The notes: a model not told the origin generated them from the letters alone. A stretch of 64,000 nt of DNA from Calditrichales bacterium MX18-03 (GCA_021083345.1 JAJGRE010000006.1:62001-126000), one strand, 5' to 3'; counted from the first letter of the stretch, positions 52,604 to 61,036 are shown. Numbers and translations are program-made.

Positions 52604-52650
52604 ACCTTCTCCTCTTTCTTTTTGAGTTGTCTTGCTGAGTGCTTAAATAA

Positions 52651-52775
52651 AATAAAAAAGACCTCTACGATGATCCTTATCGGAACATGTAAAAGTCTTG
52701 CTTCCCATCGGGCTATATAGCCAGGCGCACTGCCGGTTGTTGGCTGTATAGATATAAGCTACTCCCTTTTCTGAA
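52651..52775 (-). promoter_or_regulatory. candidate yybP-ykoY (Mn2+) riboswitch with intrinsic terminator, leader of ftsH
   Basis: The minus-strand RNA begins AGAAAAGGGAGUAGC (52772-52758) and later has AAGCAAGACUUUUAC (about 52704-52690). These match the two conserved strands of the yybP-ykoY aptamer (GGGGAGUAGC and AGCAAGACC), and AAAAG pairs with CUUUU as P1. Between them are a long stem (CUAUAxAGCCA / UGGCUxUAUAG), an inner GGC/GCC stem and a CCC-GAU-GGG hairpin. The 3' strand of P1 also pairs with 52658-52672 to form a terminator followed by a T-rich run at 52651-52659. Ligand-stabilised P1 would prevent the terminator, giving an ON switch. The family sequence is recalled from memory, not searched. 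Confidence 0.62.
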
Positions 52776-52778
52776 CTT

Positions 52779-52807
52779 ATTATACTGCATTTCAGTATTT
52801 ATGTCAA
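52779..52807 (-). promoter_or_regulatory. consensus SigA promoter of ftsH
   Basis: TTGACA (52807-52802), exactly 17 bases, TATAAT (52784-52779) on the minus strand. Transcription would start near 52772, at the first base of the predicted aptamer. Confidence 0.92.
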
Positions 52808-53221
52808 TCAACTACGCAGCTCCCCAATCTCTTTGTCAATCAAAAAGTCATGGAGCTTTTCAAATAATAATCCGCCGGCGAACCAAACAGGTATGAAGCT
52901 TAAGGTTATGATTCCATTTATCGAAAAAGATCCCGCGTACTGCCACGGGCATCTCCCGATGAAAGTCCTCAAGGCGGATCCGGTTGCATACTCCACCGCA
53001 AAAAACAGCAGCATGTAAACACCTCCCCTGAGTGCGGCTGGATAATGCCTGAGCCTGTCATGAACAAGCTCCAGAAAAATCAGAGATCCGTAAATGGGAA
53101 ACATCCAGATGTAAGTCCACGCATACATGGTCAAGTCCCCCTTCACCAGTGAACCCAACCCTGTCCAGACCGTTTCGGTGCACCAGCCGATCAAACCGTA
53201 TATTAAGAATCTTGTTTTCAT
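52808..53221 (-). CDS. small membrane protein, putative ABC_trans_CmpB family
   Basis: About 137 residues from ATG 53221, four hydrophobic segments. WCTETVWTGLGSLVKGDLTM and FAVEYATGSALRTFIGRCPW match the CmpB-type putative transporter membrane proteins of Firmicutes; their function is not established. The ribosome site is poor and the gene's upstream region lies against the end of the 53256 gene, so translation may be coupled. Its C-terminus is next to the -35 box of the ftsH promoter. Confidence 0.75.
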   Translation of the reverse strand: MKTRFLIYGLIGWCTETVWTGLGSLVKGDLTMYAWTYIWMFPIYGSLIFLELVHDRLRHYPAALRGGVYMLLFFAVEYATGSALRTFIGRCPWQYAGSFSINGIITLSFIPVWFAGGLLFEKLHDFLIDKEIGELRS

Positions 53222-53255
53222 AGAATTATTTTTGCAACAGGCAGGGGAAAATATG

Positions 53256-53603
53256 CTAAGCAAAAATATACATCCCGGTCCAGATTATATGCGATATGTT
53301 AAGCGTGAAATACCCGATCATGCAAATGTTAATTAAAAAATTAGCCTTCACCAACTGCTTAAAGGTGGCTTTATTTAGCCTAAAAGATAGCAAGCCTAAT
53401 AGAAAAAGCGGCAGCACCACCTTGCAAAGGATCGAAAAAAAACTGCTGCTAATAATGCCCTGCATAAAAACGTTGGCTTCGACAAAGCAGCCTGTCTTCA
53501 ACAAAAACCATGTAAAAAGCAAATCAGTCACATTAAGCGCATAGATGCACAACAGCTTCGCTTTTATAGCCTTCAAATCAGAAACATTTAAAATACCCAT
53601 CAT
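53256..53603 (-). CDS. DUF5658-like small membrane protein
   Basis: 115 residues, ATG 53603 with GAGGGGTGAG upstream. About three membrane helices with the pattern LNVTDLLFTWFLLKTGCFVEANVFM, an asparagine- and glycine-containing helix pair seen in DUF5658 proteins of unknown role. It lies upstream of, and on the same strand as, the CmpB-like gene; both might be one operon. Confidence 0.75.
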   Translation of the reverse strand: MMGILNVSDLKAIKAKLLCIYALNVTDLLFTWFLLKTGCFVEANVFMQGIISSSFFSILCKVVLPLFLLGLLSFRLNKATFKQLVKANFLINICMIGYFTLNISHIIWTGMYIFA

Positions 53604-53802
53604 ATACTCACCCCTCTGTCAAGAGATTCTTGACATATCCGCCCGGCTTTATTCGTCTTTGCTTACATGGCTGCAAGAGACAATCAGTAAATCATATGCC
53701 GGAACCACGCCCTCAATAACGGAAAGGGACAAGAAAAATAAAAAGCATACCCCTTTCATGAGGTATGCATCATTGTGATATAATACTACTGAGGTGAACA
53801 AA

Positions 53803-53979
53803 ATGGGTAAACCAAGCAAACCGATAGCCAAGAACTCCAATACGAGAATGCAGGTAAGAAATAAAAAAAATAAAGGGTATCTGGAAATTTTGAATACCGC
53901 TCGCCCAAAGAAGCTTGTCAAGGCTGAAGACAGCGCAGCTGATGAATCAGCAGACAACGCTCCTGAAAAATCTGAGTAA
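53803..53979 (+). CDS. small basic/acidic protein, 58 residues
   Basis: ATG 53803 has GAGGTGA five bases upstream, a TATAAT box about 25 bases earlier and a terminator right after the stop. The first 45 residues are basic (KPSKPIAKNSNTRMQVRNKK), and the tail is acidic (EDSAADESADNAPEKSE). There is no membrane segment. It may bind nucleic acid or spore components; no family was recognised. A longer open frame on the opposite strand is judged a shadow. Confidence 0.65.
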   Translation: MGKPSKPIAKNSNTRMQVRNKKNKGYLEILNTARPKKLVKAEDSAADESADNAPEKSE

Positions 53980-53986
53980 ACCGGAG

Positions 53987-54020
53987 AAAGGCATCCTTCC
54001 TTAAAGTCGGATGCTTTTTT
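53987..54020 (+). terminator. terminator of the small protein gene
   Basis: GCATCC (53991-53996) pairs with GGATGC (54009-54014), followed by six T, directly after the 58-residue gene. Confidence 0.82.
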
Positions 54021-54033
54021 ACATCCGCAGCAT

Positions 54034-54843
54034 CTATGTCTGCCAATCCAGTTTTTTCAGATCCTGAACCAATTCCAACCAGGATTCAAAGGATTGAGCC
54101 AACGTGTCAGGACAAGCGCCCCACTTAACAATATGCAGTAAGCGTGCGCTGCAATCCTGAGGCTTAAGCTCAAAACCCGTCAGTTTCTCCAAGCTTCGCT
54201 TCCTGCTCGGAAAATACGTCTTGTTGATCGCGAAAGCCGCCTGCAGGAAATGATCCAGCGCCAGGTCCAGCGCAAAATGATAAAAGAGCACATCTTTCCG
54301 CCTTACTGCACGCTCTAGATCCTCCGTATCCTCCAGGTTATCCAGATGATACTCAAAACTTGACCTGGCTAATGTATCGGGATAATCACTGACCCGATCC
54401 TTCAACGCTTGCAAGGCACCGTCCTTATCGTGGAGCACAGTCATTTCCATCAGCGTCGCGCATCTTCCAATGGGATAAAAATACCCTCTTTTGGCCAGGT
54501 TCCCGGCGCTCAGGGTGCGTTCTATCTCAGACACCATCGCCTCCAGCGTGAAATACATAAACCAAGTATCGGTATTGCATAATGAAGCATAGTCCCCTAT
54601 CCCCCAATCCGCATTATCAAAAACCGTACACGCCAGCTTTTCGTGCAGTGCTGCCCTATTGTAAAGCTCCATACGCCCCTGCTCAACCGGCACCTTTCTA
54701 CAGAACACAAAGATGTCAATGTCACTTCCATCAAGGTTTTCCAGCCTATGCATGTCCCCGCATAAGCCGATAGCGCTTACATCCTGGTTTTCCTTCAACA
54801 CATCCAGGACCTGCAAAAGCCGTGAACCTACATTTTCGCTCAT
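54034..54843 (-). CDS. nucleotidyltransferase-domain protein
   Basis: 269 residues. The nucleotidyltransferase core is GLCGDMHRLENLDGSDIDIFVF: a Gly-containing turn and the Asp-x-Asp metal pair, as in minimal nucleotidyltransferases and aminoglycoside adenylyltransferase relatives. The rest is mostly helical, including RRKDVLFYHFALDLALDHFL, which suits a substrate-binding helical domain. The substrate is unknown (antibiotic, tRNA end or protein AMPylation are all possible). Single gene between a terminator and a divergent aldo/keto reductase. Confidence 0.82.
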   Translation of the reverse strand: MSENVGSRLLQVLDVLKENQDVSAIGLCGDMHRLENLDGSDIDIFVFCRKVPVEQGRMELYNRAALHEKLACTVFDNADWGIGDYASLCNTDTWFMYFTLEAMVSEIERTLSAGNLAKRGYFYPIGRCATLMEMTVLHDKDGALQALKDRVSDYPDTLARSSFEYHLDNLEDTEDLERAVRRKDVLFYHFALDLALDHFLQAAFAINKTYFPSRKRSLEKLTGFELKPQDCSARLLHIVKWGACPDTLAQSFESWLELVQDLKKLDWQT

Positions 54844-55005
54844 ATGACCTTACCCCCAATACGCATTTACTTATCCACAATATTTTTTTACCAGACACTT
54901 GTCGGATTATATACATAATATAGCACAACTATTCCCATTAATGCATTGAAATAGGTTATAGAATTTGTTATATTCATTTTATCAATAAAGAACAGGGGTG
55001 GGGTC

Positions 55006-56163
55006 ATGGAATACAGGAGAATGAAAAGAAGCGGGTTTGATGTCAGTGTTGTGGGTCTCGGCGGAGAGCACCTGACAAACAAATCCTCGCAAGAGGTGGA
55101 GGCCGTCGTTAAGACAGCTCTGGAAAGCGGCATCAATATATTTGACTTGTTCATGCCGCAGCACCAGGTGCGCGACTATATCGGCAAAGCCCTGTCCGGT
55201 GTCCGGCAGCAGGTCTACCTGCAGGGCCATATCGGTTCAACCCTGGAAGACGGGCAGTATAAGCGCTCCAGAGATCCGGAAAAATGCAGGCTGGCTTTTG
55301 AGGATTTTCTCACGCGGTATAAAACGGACTATGTGGATATCGGCATGCTTCACTATATCGATACGGCAGAAGACTTCAAAACGGTTTTTGAAGGGGATAT
55401 GCTGGAATACGCCTTGAAGCTTAAGGCGCAGGGAACCATACGAGCCATCGGTGTCAGCTCCCATGAGCCTTTCACTGCACTGACAGCCATCGAAAGCGGA
55501 TACGTTGACGTGCTGATGTTCAGTGTCAACCCTGCTTATGATCTGCTTCCTGCAAATACGGATGTCTATGACTTTTTCGAAAACCACACCTATGAGAACG
55601 GAAGCCTGCTGGGGATGGACAAGGATCGGGCTAAGCTCTATGCTGCATGTGAAGCACGTGGTGTCGGCATAACCGTCATGAAAACCCTGGGCGCCGGGCA
55701 GCTGCTGGATGAAAAAAGCTCACCCTTCGGCCGCGCCATGACCATTTCCCAGTGCATTCACTATTCGCTTTCTCAGCCCGGTGTGTGCAGCGCACTGATT
55801 GGATGTACTACCCCGGAACAGGTTCTGGAGGCTGTAAAATACACATCCGCCTCAGAAACGGAAAAGGACTATTCCAATGTGCTTTCAAGCTCGCCCAAGT
55901 ATGCCATGACCGGACGGTGCATGTACTGCAATCACTGCCTGCCCTGCCCATCGAATATTGATATTGCAGCCGTTACGAAGTACCTGTATCTGGCCAAAGC
56001 CGCTCTGGAGGGCAACATTCCCGAGACAGTAAGGTCACATTACAGCTTACTGAAAAGTACTGCACAGGATTGCATTCAATGCGGCAGCTGCGAGCCCAAC
56101 TGTCCTTTCGGTGTAAAAATCATCGACAACATGCAGGAGGCTTTACAGGTATTTGGCAGGTAG
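55006..56163 (+). CDS. aldo/keto reductase-fold protein with C-terminal 2x[4Fe-4S] ferredoxin domain
   Basis: 385 residues. The TIM-barrel half starts MEYRRMKRSGFDVSVVGLGG and contains TDYVDIGMLHYIDTAEDF. Residues about 300-385 hold two cluster motifs: CMYCNHCLPCP and CIQCGSCEPNCP. The usual AKR catalytic Tyr and Lys are not evident: the Asp-x4-Tyr stretch reads FDLFMPQHQV, and the Lys strand reads VYLQGHIGS. That suggests a redox role through the clusters rather than ordinary carbonyl reduction. Many anaerobes carry this AKR-ferredoxin type. It converges on the radical SAM cluster, stop against stop. Confidence 0.9.
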   Translation: MEYRRMKRSGFDVSVVGLGGEHLTNKSSQEVEAVVKTALESGINIFDLFMPQHQVRDYIGKALSGVRQQVYLQGHIGSTLEDGQYKRSRDPEKCRLAFEDFLTRYKTDYVDIGMLHYIDTAEDFKTVFEGDMLEYALKLKAQGTIRAIGVSSHEPFTALTAIESGYVDVLMFSVNPAYDLLPANTDVYDFFENHTYENGSLLGMDKDRAKLYAACEARGVGITVMKTLGAGQLLDEKSSPFGRAMTISQCIHYSLSQPGVCSALIGCTTPEQVLEAVKYTSASETEKDYSNVLSSSPKYAMTGRCMYCNHCLPCPSNIDIAAVTKYLYLAKAALEGNIPETVRSHYSLLKSTAQDCIQCGSCEPNCPFGVKIIDNMQEALQVFGR

Positions 56164-57528
56164 CTATGCCTTCATCATCAACCTCAGATAGACAGGCAAT
56201 ACCTTTACAGACCCTATGAAGAGCCTGAAAAGGGTGGAAAACCCAAACCGCTTGATCATATAGGCGGTGCTATTCATGAAGAGATTGACATAAAGAATGG
56301 TCTTTACCATTTCATAATAGTACCGCCGCAAAGACAGCTTCGATGGTCTTATGGATACTTTTCCGAAGCTCCACTGCTCATAGGCTTCAATGTCAAAAAT
56401 CAGCCTGTCCTTGTACTGCTGGTACAAAGGCAGATTGGGGAAGGGCGTCAGCGGGCTGAAGGTGGATATCTCCGGCTTCAGCTTCCGGATAAAGCGCCTG
56501 AAGCGCTTAAAGTCCTTTGCATCCCAATCGGGATGCAGCATGAAGGATGCCCAGCAGTCTATACCTGCTTCCTTCAGAAGCGCGCTGGCCTTATAGCTAT
56601 CCTCTACGGTGGATTTCTTTTTGTAGGCCGCCAGTTCCTCCGGGTTGAAGGTTTCGTACCCCACCAGCACGGCTCTCAGTCCGCTCCCGGCCAGCCGTTT
56701 GACAGTTTCAGGATGGGAAAGGATGCTTTTGACACTGGCATAGCAGATGAAATTTTTTCGGATGCCGTTTTTATCCAACAAATCGCAAAAAGCTTCAAGA
56801 CGGTCCCTGTTATTCATAAAATCGTTGTCATAGATCATGATACTGGGTTCACTTATCTCTTTTATCTGCTCCATGACGATATCCAGATCGATATCCTGCT
56901 CTGCTGCCCCCTCCAGCCGCCATCTCAAGCAAAAATCGCAGTTCTTGCTGCAGCCCAGAGATGTCTGCATGATGGCACAGGGTTTGTAGCCCAGGTAGCT
57001 GTAGTGCTGCCGGTACCTTTCAGTTGCGCTTCTGTCCGGAACGATGTATTCATTTCTCCCCGCTTTTCCTGTGGATTGATACTGATGCGCCTCGCTGAGG
57101 ACACCGTCTATCAGCGGAATCTCCTGCTTTGCTGCCAATACATCATACAACCGGTTCAGATTGTCACTTGTGGTATACTTCATCACGTGATCGATGCTGT
57201 CGCAGAAAAAAGCACCGGGATTCAAAAACGCCTGGGTTCCCCCGACAACAGTCACAACCGTCGGGTTCATGGCCTTTACCTTTTGTGCAATTGCCTTAAC
57301 CGCATTTACATCAATGCAGAGGGAGGTAATCCCAACCACATCCGGTTCAAAGTTTTGAAGCTCTGCTTCCAGCCGGTCTTCTTCCACCATCAGGTCCAGT
57401 ATCCTTATCTCATACCGGTCCTTCAGTACGGCATAGACGATCTCAAGCCCTATGGGCTCACAAAACATAAACTCCCCCAGGGTCACAGCTTGCTTGATCC
57501 GCGGGGGGCGTACCAGCAGTATTTTCAT
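56164..57528 (-). CDS. B12-binding-type radical SAM protein (cluster member 1)
   Basis: 454 residues from ATG 57528 behind AAGGAGGG; longer starts run into the MITE-like copy. The N-terminal cobalamin-binding-like Rossmann domain (KILLVRPPRIKQAV, EPDVVGITSLCIDV, VTVVGGTQAF) is followed by the radical SAM motif CSKNCDFC near 205. The C-terminal tail (LTPFPNLPLYQQYKDRLIF, KPSKLS-like RPSKLSLRRYYY) is shared with the proteins at 59043 and 61026, so these are paralogs. Such enzymes do methylations, ring or C-C bond chemistry with SAM and often cobalamin. No substrate is evident. It is the last gene of the cluster. Confidence 0.9.
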   Translation of the reverse strand: MKILLVRPPRIKQAVTLGEFMFCEPIGLEIVYAVLKDRYEIRILDLMVEEDRLEAELQNFEPDVVGITSLCIDVNAVKAIAQKVKAMNPTVVTVVGGTQAFLNPGAFFCDSIDHVMKYTTSDNLNRLYDVLAAKQEIPLIDGVLSEAHQYQSTGKAGRNEYIVPDRSATERYRQHYSYLGYKPCAIMQTSLGCSKNCDFCLRWRLEGAAEQDIDLDIVMEQIKEISEPSIMIYDNDFMNNRDRLEAFCDLLDKNGIRKNFICYASVKSILSHPETVKRLAGSGLRAVLVGYETFNPEELAAYKKKSTVEDSYKASALLKEAGIDCWASFMLHPDWDAKDFKRFRRFIRKLKPEISTFSPLTPFPNLPLYQQYKDRLIFDIEAYEQWSFGKVSIRPSKLSLRRYYYEMVKTILYVNLFMNSTAYMIKRFGFSTLFRLFIGSVKVLPVYLRLMMKA

Positions 57529-57542
57529 ATTAGCCCTCCTTA

Positions 57543-57702
57543 AGGAACGATGAAATAATAAAGCTCGATTTTCAAACGAGATAGTTTTCGTCAAGACGAG
57601 GCGGAGGAAGGCGCAATAATGGTGTTATTGCAACTGACGACAACGATGTATTGGCGGAAAATAGCCGTTTCAAAATTGGGAATTTATAATTTTATCGTTC
57701 CT
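57543..57702. mobile_element. MITE-like hairpin element, copy B (160 bp)
   Basis: Ends AGGAACGATGAAATAATAAA (left) and its approximate complement (right) match copy A. The core CGAGATAGTTTTCGTCAAGA, GGCGGAGGAAGGCGCAATA and TATTGGCGGAAAATAGCCG is shared almost base for base, and two inner segments present in copy A (about 12 and 50 bases) are missing. It fills the gap between two radical SAM genes: its right end overlaps the stop codon of the 57701 gene, and its left end touches the ribosome site of the 56164 gene. Confidence 0.78.
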
Positions 57703-59020
57703 ATATGATATTAGGTGTTATCCGGTTCTTTATCTGATGCCTGTAATACAGATTGACGGCCAGATAGAACAGGTGCTTCCCCGGCTTCTTCAAGAAACCC
57801 TGCTGTAAAACCGTCCGCTTCAGAATGCTTCTGAAGCCAAACACATCATTGTATAGCTTCCAATAAACTGCCGTCAGTTCTTCCGGCGTCATGTTCCTGG
57901 GAATGTGCACCGCTTCCGACCCATTGTAGGAATAAATTTCATCGTTACAGATCCTGTTTTGCTGCTTCATTTCATCAAAAAACTGCGTCCCCGGTATGGG
58001 CGTCAGGATGTAAAACCGTGGGACCACCACCTTATTGTCTTCTATGAATTTCGCCGTTGCCGTGATAGACTCCAGTGTATCCCCGTCGGCGCCCACCACC
58101 ATCTCTGTAGAGACATCAATGCCGGCCTCTCTGATTTTCCTGAGAAGCCCACTGTATTCATCCGTTCTGGCCCAGCTTTTGTTCATATTGTCCAGGCTTT
58201 CCTGGGAGATGCTCTCGATCCCAAAGCTCAAGGCAATGCAGCCGCTTTCCGAAACCAGCTTCAGGATTTCCTCGTCTTTCCCTATCTCGATGGCGCATTG
58301 GGACAGCCAGGTCATTTCCAGCTTCTTTATTTCATGGCATAATTCTTTCAGGTAAGCCCTATCCGCCAGTATATTGTCATCCAGCAAAAGGAACTTTTTG
58401 AACCCGAGCCTTTTCACTTCTTGAATATCCCTTACAACATCCGCCACCGGCCTCTTGTAATACTTGCCCTTGTACAGGCAGTAGACGGAGCAGAAGCTGC
58501 ATACATTGGGGCAGCCCCTCCCCGCCTGAACGGGCAGGAAATCACCGATGGGCTTGTTCAGCAGCAGGTCATATCGCGGCACCGGATACGCCAGCTTGCC
58601 CAACTCCTTGCGGTAAAAGGGCTTCAAAGTGCCTGCCTCAACATCCTTTATCACCTCATGCCATACTTCCTCTGCGTCTCCAATGATGACACTGTCGCAG
58701 TACTTCTTAGCTTCCTCCGGCATGAGGCTGACCATGTATCCACCCAGCAGCACCGTTTTGCCCATTTTCTTAAAAGCTTTGGCAATGTCAATGGTCCGGA
58801 TGACGGCATGCCCCATGCTGCTGATAGCGATCACATCTGCATCGGTTGTGAAAGGCACCGCCTCGATGGTCTCAAGGCACAGCTCCGCCTCCCAGCCATC
58901 GGGGGTCAGAGCCGCCAGAAGCGGCAGCGCCAGTCCCACAAAATACAGCTTCTTCTTTTTGATCAGCCTTTTCTCATGGTCATAGGGTGTGGGCTGTATA
59001 AAAAGGATTTTTTTCTTCAT
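57701..59020 (-). CDS. B12-binding-type radical SAM protein (cluster member 2, more distant)
   Basis: 439 residues. The N-terminal domain has ITTDADVIAISSMGHAV-like strands and LLGGYMVSLMPEEAKKYCDSV, as in cobalamin-binding domains. The radical SAM motif is CPNVCSFCSVYCLY near 175. GVEMVVGADGDTLES-like helices follow, and YILTPIPGTQFFDEM marks the barrel end. It is less like the other three than they are like each other. ATG 59020 has AGGTAGGAT before it. The stop codon lies in the end of MITE-like copy B. Confidence 0.88.
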   Translation of the reverse strand: MKKKILFIQPTPYDHEKRLIKKKKLYFVGLALPLLAALTPDGWEAELCLETIEAVPFTTDADVIAISSMGHAVIRTIDIAKAFKKMGKTVLLGGYMVSLMPEEAKKYCDSVIIGDAEEVWHEVIKDVEAGTLKPFYRKELGKLAYPVPRYDLLLNKPIGDFLPVQAGRGCPNVCSFCSVYCLYKGKYYKRPVADVVRDIQEVKRLGFKKFLLLDDNILADRAYLKELCHEIKKLEMTWLSQCAIEIGKDEEILKLVSESGCIALSFGIESISQESLDNMNKSWARTDEYSGLLRKIREAGIDVSTEMVVGADGDTLESITATAKFIEDNKVVVPRFYILTPIPGTQFFDEMKQQNRICNDEIYSYNGSEAVHIPRNMTPEELTAVYWKLYNDVFGFRSILKRTVLQQGFLKKPGKHLFYLAVNLYYRHQIKNRITPNII

Positions 59021-59042
59021 ATCCTACCTGTCTTCCCGGAAT

Positions 59043-60404
59043 CTATCTCCCTTTAATGATTTTCTTCATATATTGGCAGGTTATGGTCGAGGCGCCCATG
59101 GACAGCTTCAGGCTCTCCCATACCCCGTATTGCCGGATCATATCCAAAATGTTTTTTGGATGCATAGTGACCTTGTAATAAAGCTTGAGTATATTTAAGT
59201 AATAGGCTCTTACGCTCAGCTTTGACGGTTTCACCACCAAATGGGCCAAATCCCATTTCTCATAGTCACGCCGCGGGATCAGCAGCTCATCCTTGTAAGC
59301 ATCGTAAGGCTCAGTCCCGGGCAAGGGTGTAAAGGGCTGGAGGTTGATGAATTTGATGCCCAGCTTGCAGATCCATCTGTAAAGACTGTCAAAATCCTCT
59401 TTGCCCCAATCCACGCCCAGAATAAAAGTGCCGTAGCACTCCACGCCATACTTTCTCAACACCGAGACGGCGGCTTCATTGATCCGGACCGAGCTTTTCT
59501 TGTTGTATTTCACAAGCTCCGCTTCATTGCCAGATTCCAGCCCTACAATGACCGCCCTGAGCCCCCTTGCGGCAAACGCCCGGATGACGTCTTCATTGGC
59601 TGCTACGAAGTCTGCTCTCCCGTAGATGAGAAACTTCTTCCTGATGTCCTGCTCCTCAAGCTGCCTGCAAAATTCCAGCAGCCGGGTGCGGTCCACCAGA
59701 AAGTCGTCGTCTACAATATAGACTTCCTCCTCCGGTATGCCTTTCAGCTCATTCAGGATATCCTGCAGTTCCCGGCAAAAGTACTTGCCGTCAGTGATCT
59801 GCCTGCAGAAGCAGAACTTGCAGCTGTAGGGACACCCATAGGAGGTCTTTATCAGGGCGCAGGGGTTATGGAACATGTAGTAGTACTTGCTGCGGTAGAC
59901 CGCCGTGAGAGTCCTGTCGGGATGGGGATAGGGAAAGGCTGTCTCTTTGACATAGTCCAGGCGGTTTGCCCATACCCCTCTGATATCCTTGGTAGGCAGG
60001 CCCTTTTCCAGTGCCGTCAGGATCTCGCCGAAGGTTTTCAACCCGTTTGCCTTCAGAACATAGTCGATGAATGGCGAGTCAAAATCCTCCGGTATGACCT
60101 CCGCATGAACCCCGCCTACGATGACCTTGCAGCCTTTGCTTGCCTTTTTGATTTCCTCCGAGTAGGCCTTTATGATGTTGACATGGGCGATATAACCGGT
60201 GATCCCCACCACTTTCGGGTTGTATTTCTTAATAAAATACGCCAGAGGCTTTTTCTCCAGGATCATATCAATGATGGCAACCTGATGGCCCAAGCTTTTC
60301 ACATAGGCGCCCACATATTCCAGTTCAAGCGGTTCGCAGACCATGACCTTTTGGAGTCCGATGGTCTCTTTATGAGGCCGTGGTCTTATCAGCAGGATTC
60401 TCAT
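59043..60404 (-). CDS. B12-binding-type radical SAM protein (cluster member 3)
   Basis: 453 residues from ATG 60404 (AAAGGGTGG), overlapping the methyltransferase stop by four bases. N-terminal domain: RILLIRPRPHKETIGLQKVM, CEPLELEYVGAYV, VVGITGYIAHVNI, VIVGGVHAEVIPEDF. The cluster motif is CPYSCKFCFCR near 208. The tail FTPLPGTEPYDAYKDELL and KPSKLSVRAYYLNI matches its paralogs. A cobalamin-dependent radical methylase or cyclase is likely; the substrate is unknown. Confidence 0.9.
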   Translation of the reverse strand: MRILLIRPRPHKETIGLQKVMVCEPLELEYVGAYVKSLGHQVAIIDMILEKKPLAYFIKKYNPKVVGITGYIAHVNIIKAYSEEIKKASKGCKVIVGGVHAEVIPEDFDSPFIDYVLKANGLKTFGEILTALEKGLPTKDIRGVWANRLDYVKETAFPYPHPDRTLTAVYRSKYYYMFHNPCALIKTSYGCPYSCKFCFCRQITDGKYFCRELQDILNELKGIPEEEVYIVDDDFLVDRTRLLEFCRQLEEQDIRKKFLIYGRADFVAANEDVIRAFAARGLRAVIVGLESGNEAELVKYNKKSSVRINEAAVSVLRKYGVECYGTFILGVDWGKEDFDSLYRWICKLGIKFINLQPFTPLPGTEPYDAYKDELLIPRRDYEKWDLAHLVVKPSKLSVRAYYLNILKLYYKVTMHPKNILDMIRQYGVWESLKLSMGASTITCQYMKKIIKGR

Positions 60405-61036
60405 AGGCCGCCACCCTTTCTGAACAAAAACAGGCAGATGGTGGGCATATAAAACCGCTCCCTGATCTTTACGATATTGATTTTGTCGAACCTGCACCTT
60501 GCCAGTTCCATGATGCCCTTGATCGAAAGGTATCGGGCTTTTCCGGTGGTAAATTTGACCAAGAACATGGCGATACTGTCATAAAGAGAATTGGCTGAGG
60601 CCTGTACCATCAATAGGATGCCGTCTTTTTTCAGCATATGGTGAAATTTCTCCATTGCCGCCTGCTTATCCGGATAATAGGGGAAGGAATGGGAGCAAAT
60701 GATAAAATCATAGGCTTCCTCAGCTGGTTCAAAAGCGCTGATATCCGCTACGAAATAAATGCTTTCAGAATCCTGCCGCCTGCACTGCTCTATCATTTTT
60801 GCGGAAATATCTACGCCTGTATACTCAATATTATCTGATGCAAAAGCCCGTTGAAGCTCCCTCAGCAGTTGGCCGGTGCCGCAGCCCATATCCAAAAGCC
60901 TGTAGCTTCTGCCGGCTTCCAACATAGGCGCCAGAGCATTGATCACAGCCCTTCTGCTTGGTCCCAGGGAGTACTTCTGGACCCATAAGCGGTCGTATTT
61001 GTCAGCCCAAAAATCCCAGATCAGACTATTCGGCAT
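60401..61036 (-). CDS. SAM-dependent methyltransferase (class I)
   Basis: 211 residues from ATG 61036 with GGAGGTGG upstream. Rossmann-fold motif I is LLDMGCGTGQLL; YTGVDISAKMIEQC follows, and YDFIICSHSFPYYPDK is motif IV. The last part is hydrophobic and basic (FLVKFTTGKARYLS), which suits a lipid- or polyprenyl-type substrate. It is embedded in the radical SAM cluster with overlaps at both ends, so it very probably acts in the same pathway. Confidence 0.9.
   Translation of the reverse strand: MPNSLIWDFWADKYDRLWVQKYSLGPSRRAVINALAPMLEAGRSYRLLDMGCGTGQLLRELQRAFASDNIEYTGVDISAKMIEQCRRQDSESIYFVADISAFEPAEEAYDFIICSHSFPYYPDKQAAMEKFHHMLKKDGILLMVQASANSLYDSIAMFLVKFTTGKARYLSIKGIMELARCRFDKINIVKIRERFYMPTICLFLFRKGGGL

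Noticed and set aside
53649-53957. 102-codon minus-strand hydrophobic frame
   Set aside because: It covers the promoter and most of the small plus-strand gene at 53803, which has a promoter box, ribosome site and terminator.
59241-60452. Open frame of about 400 codons antisense to the radical SAM gene at 59043
   Set aside because: Shadow of a real gene; no recognisable domain or start signal.
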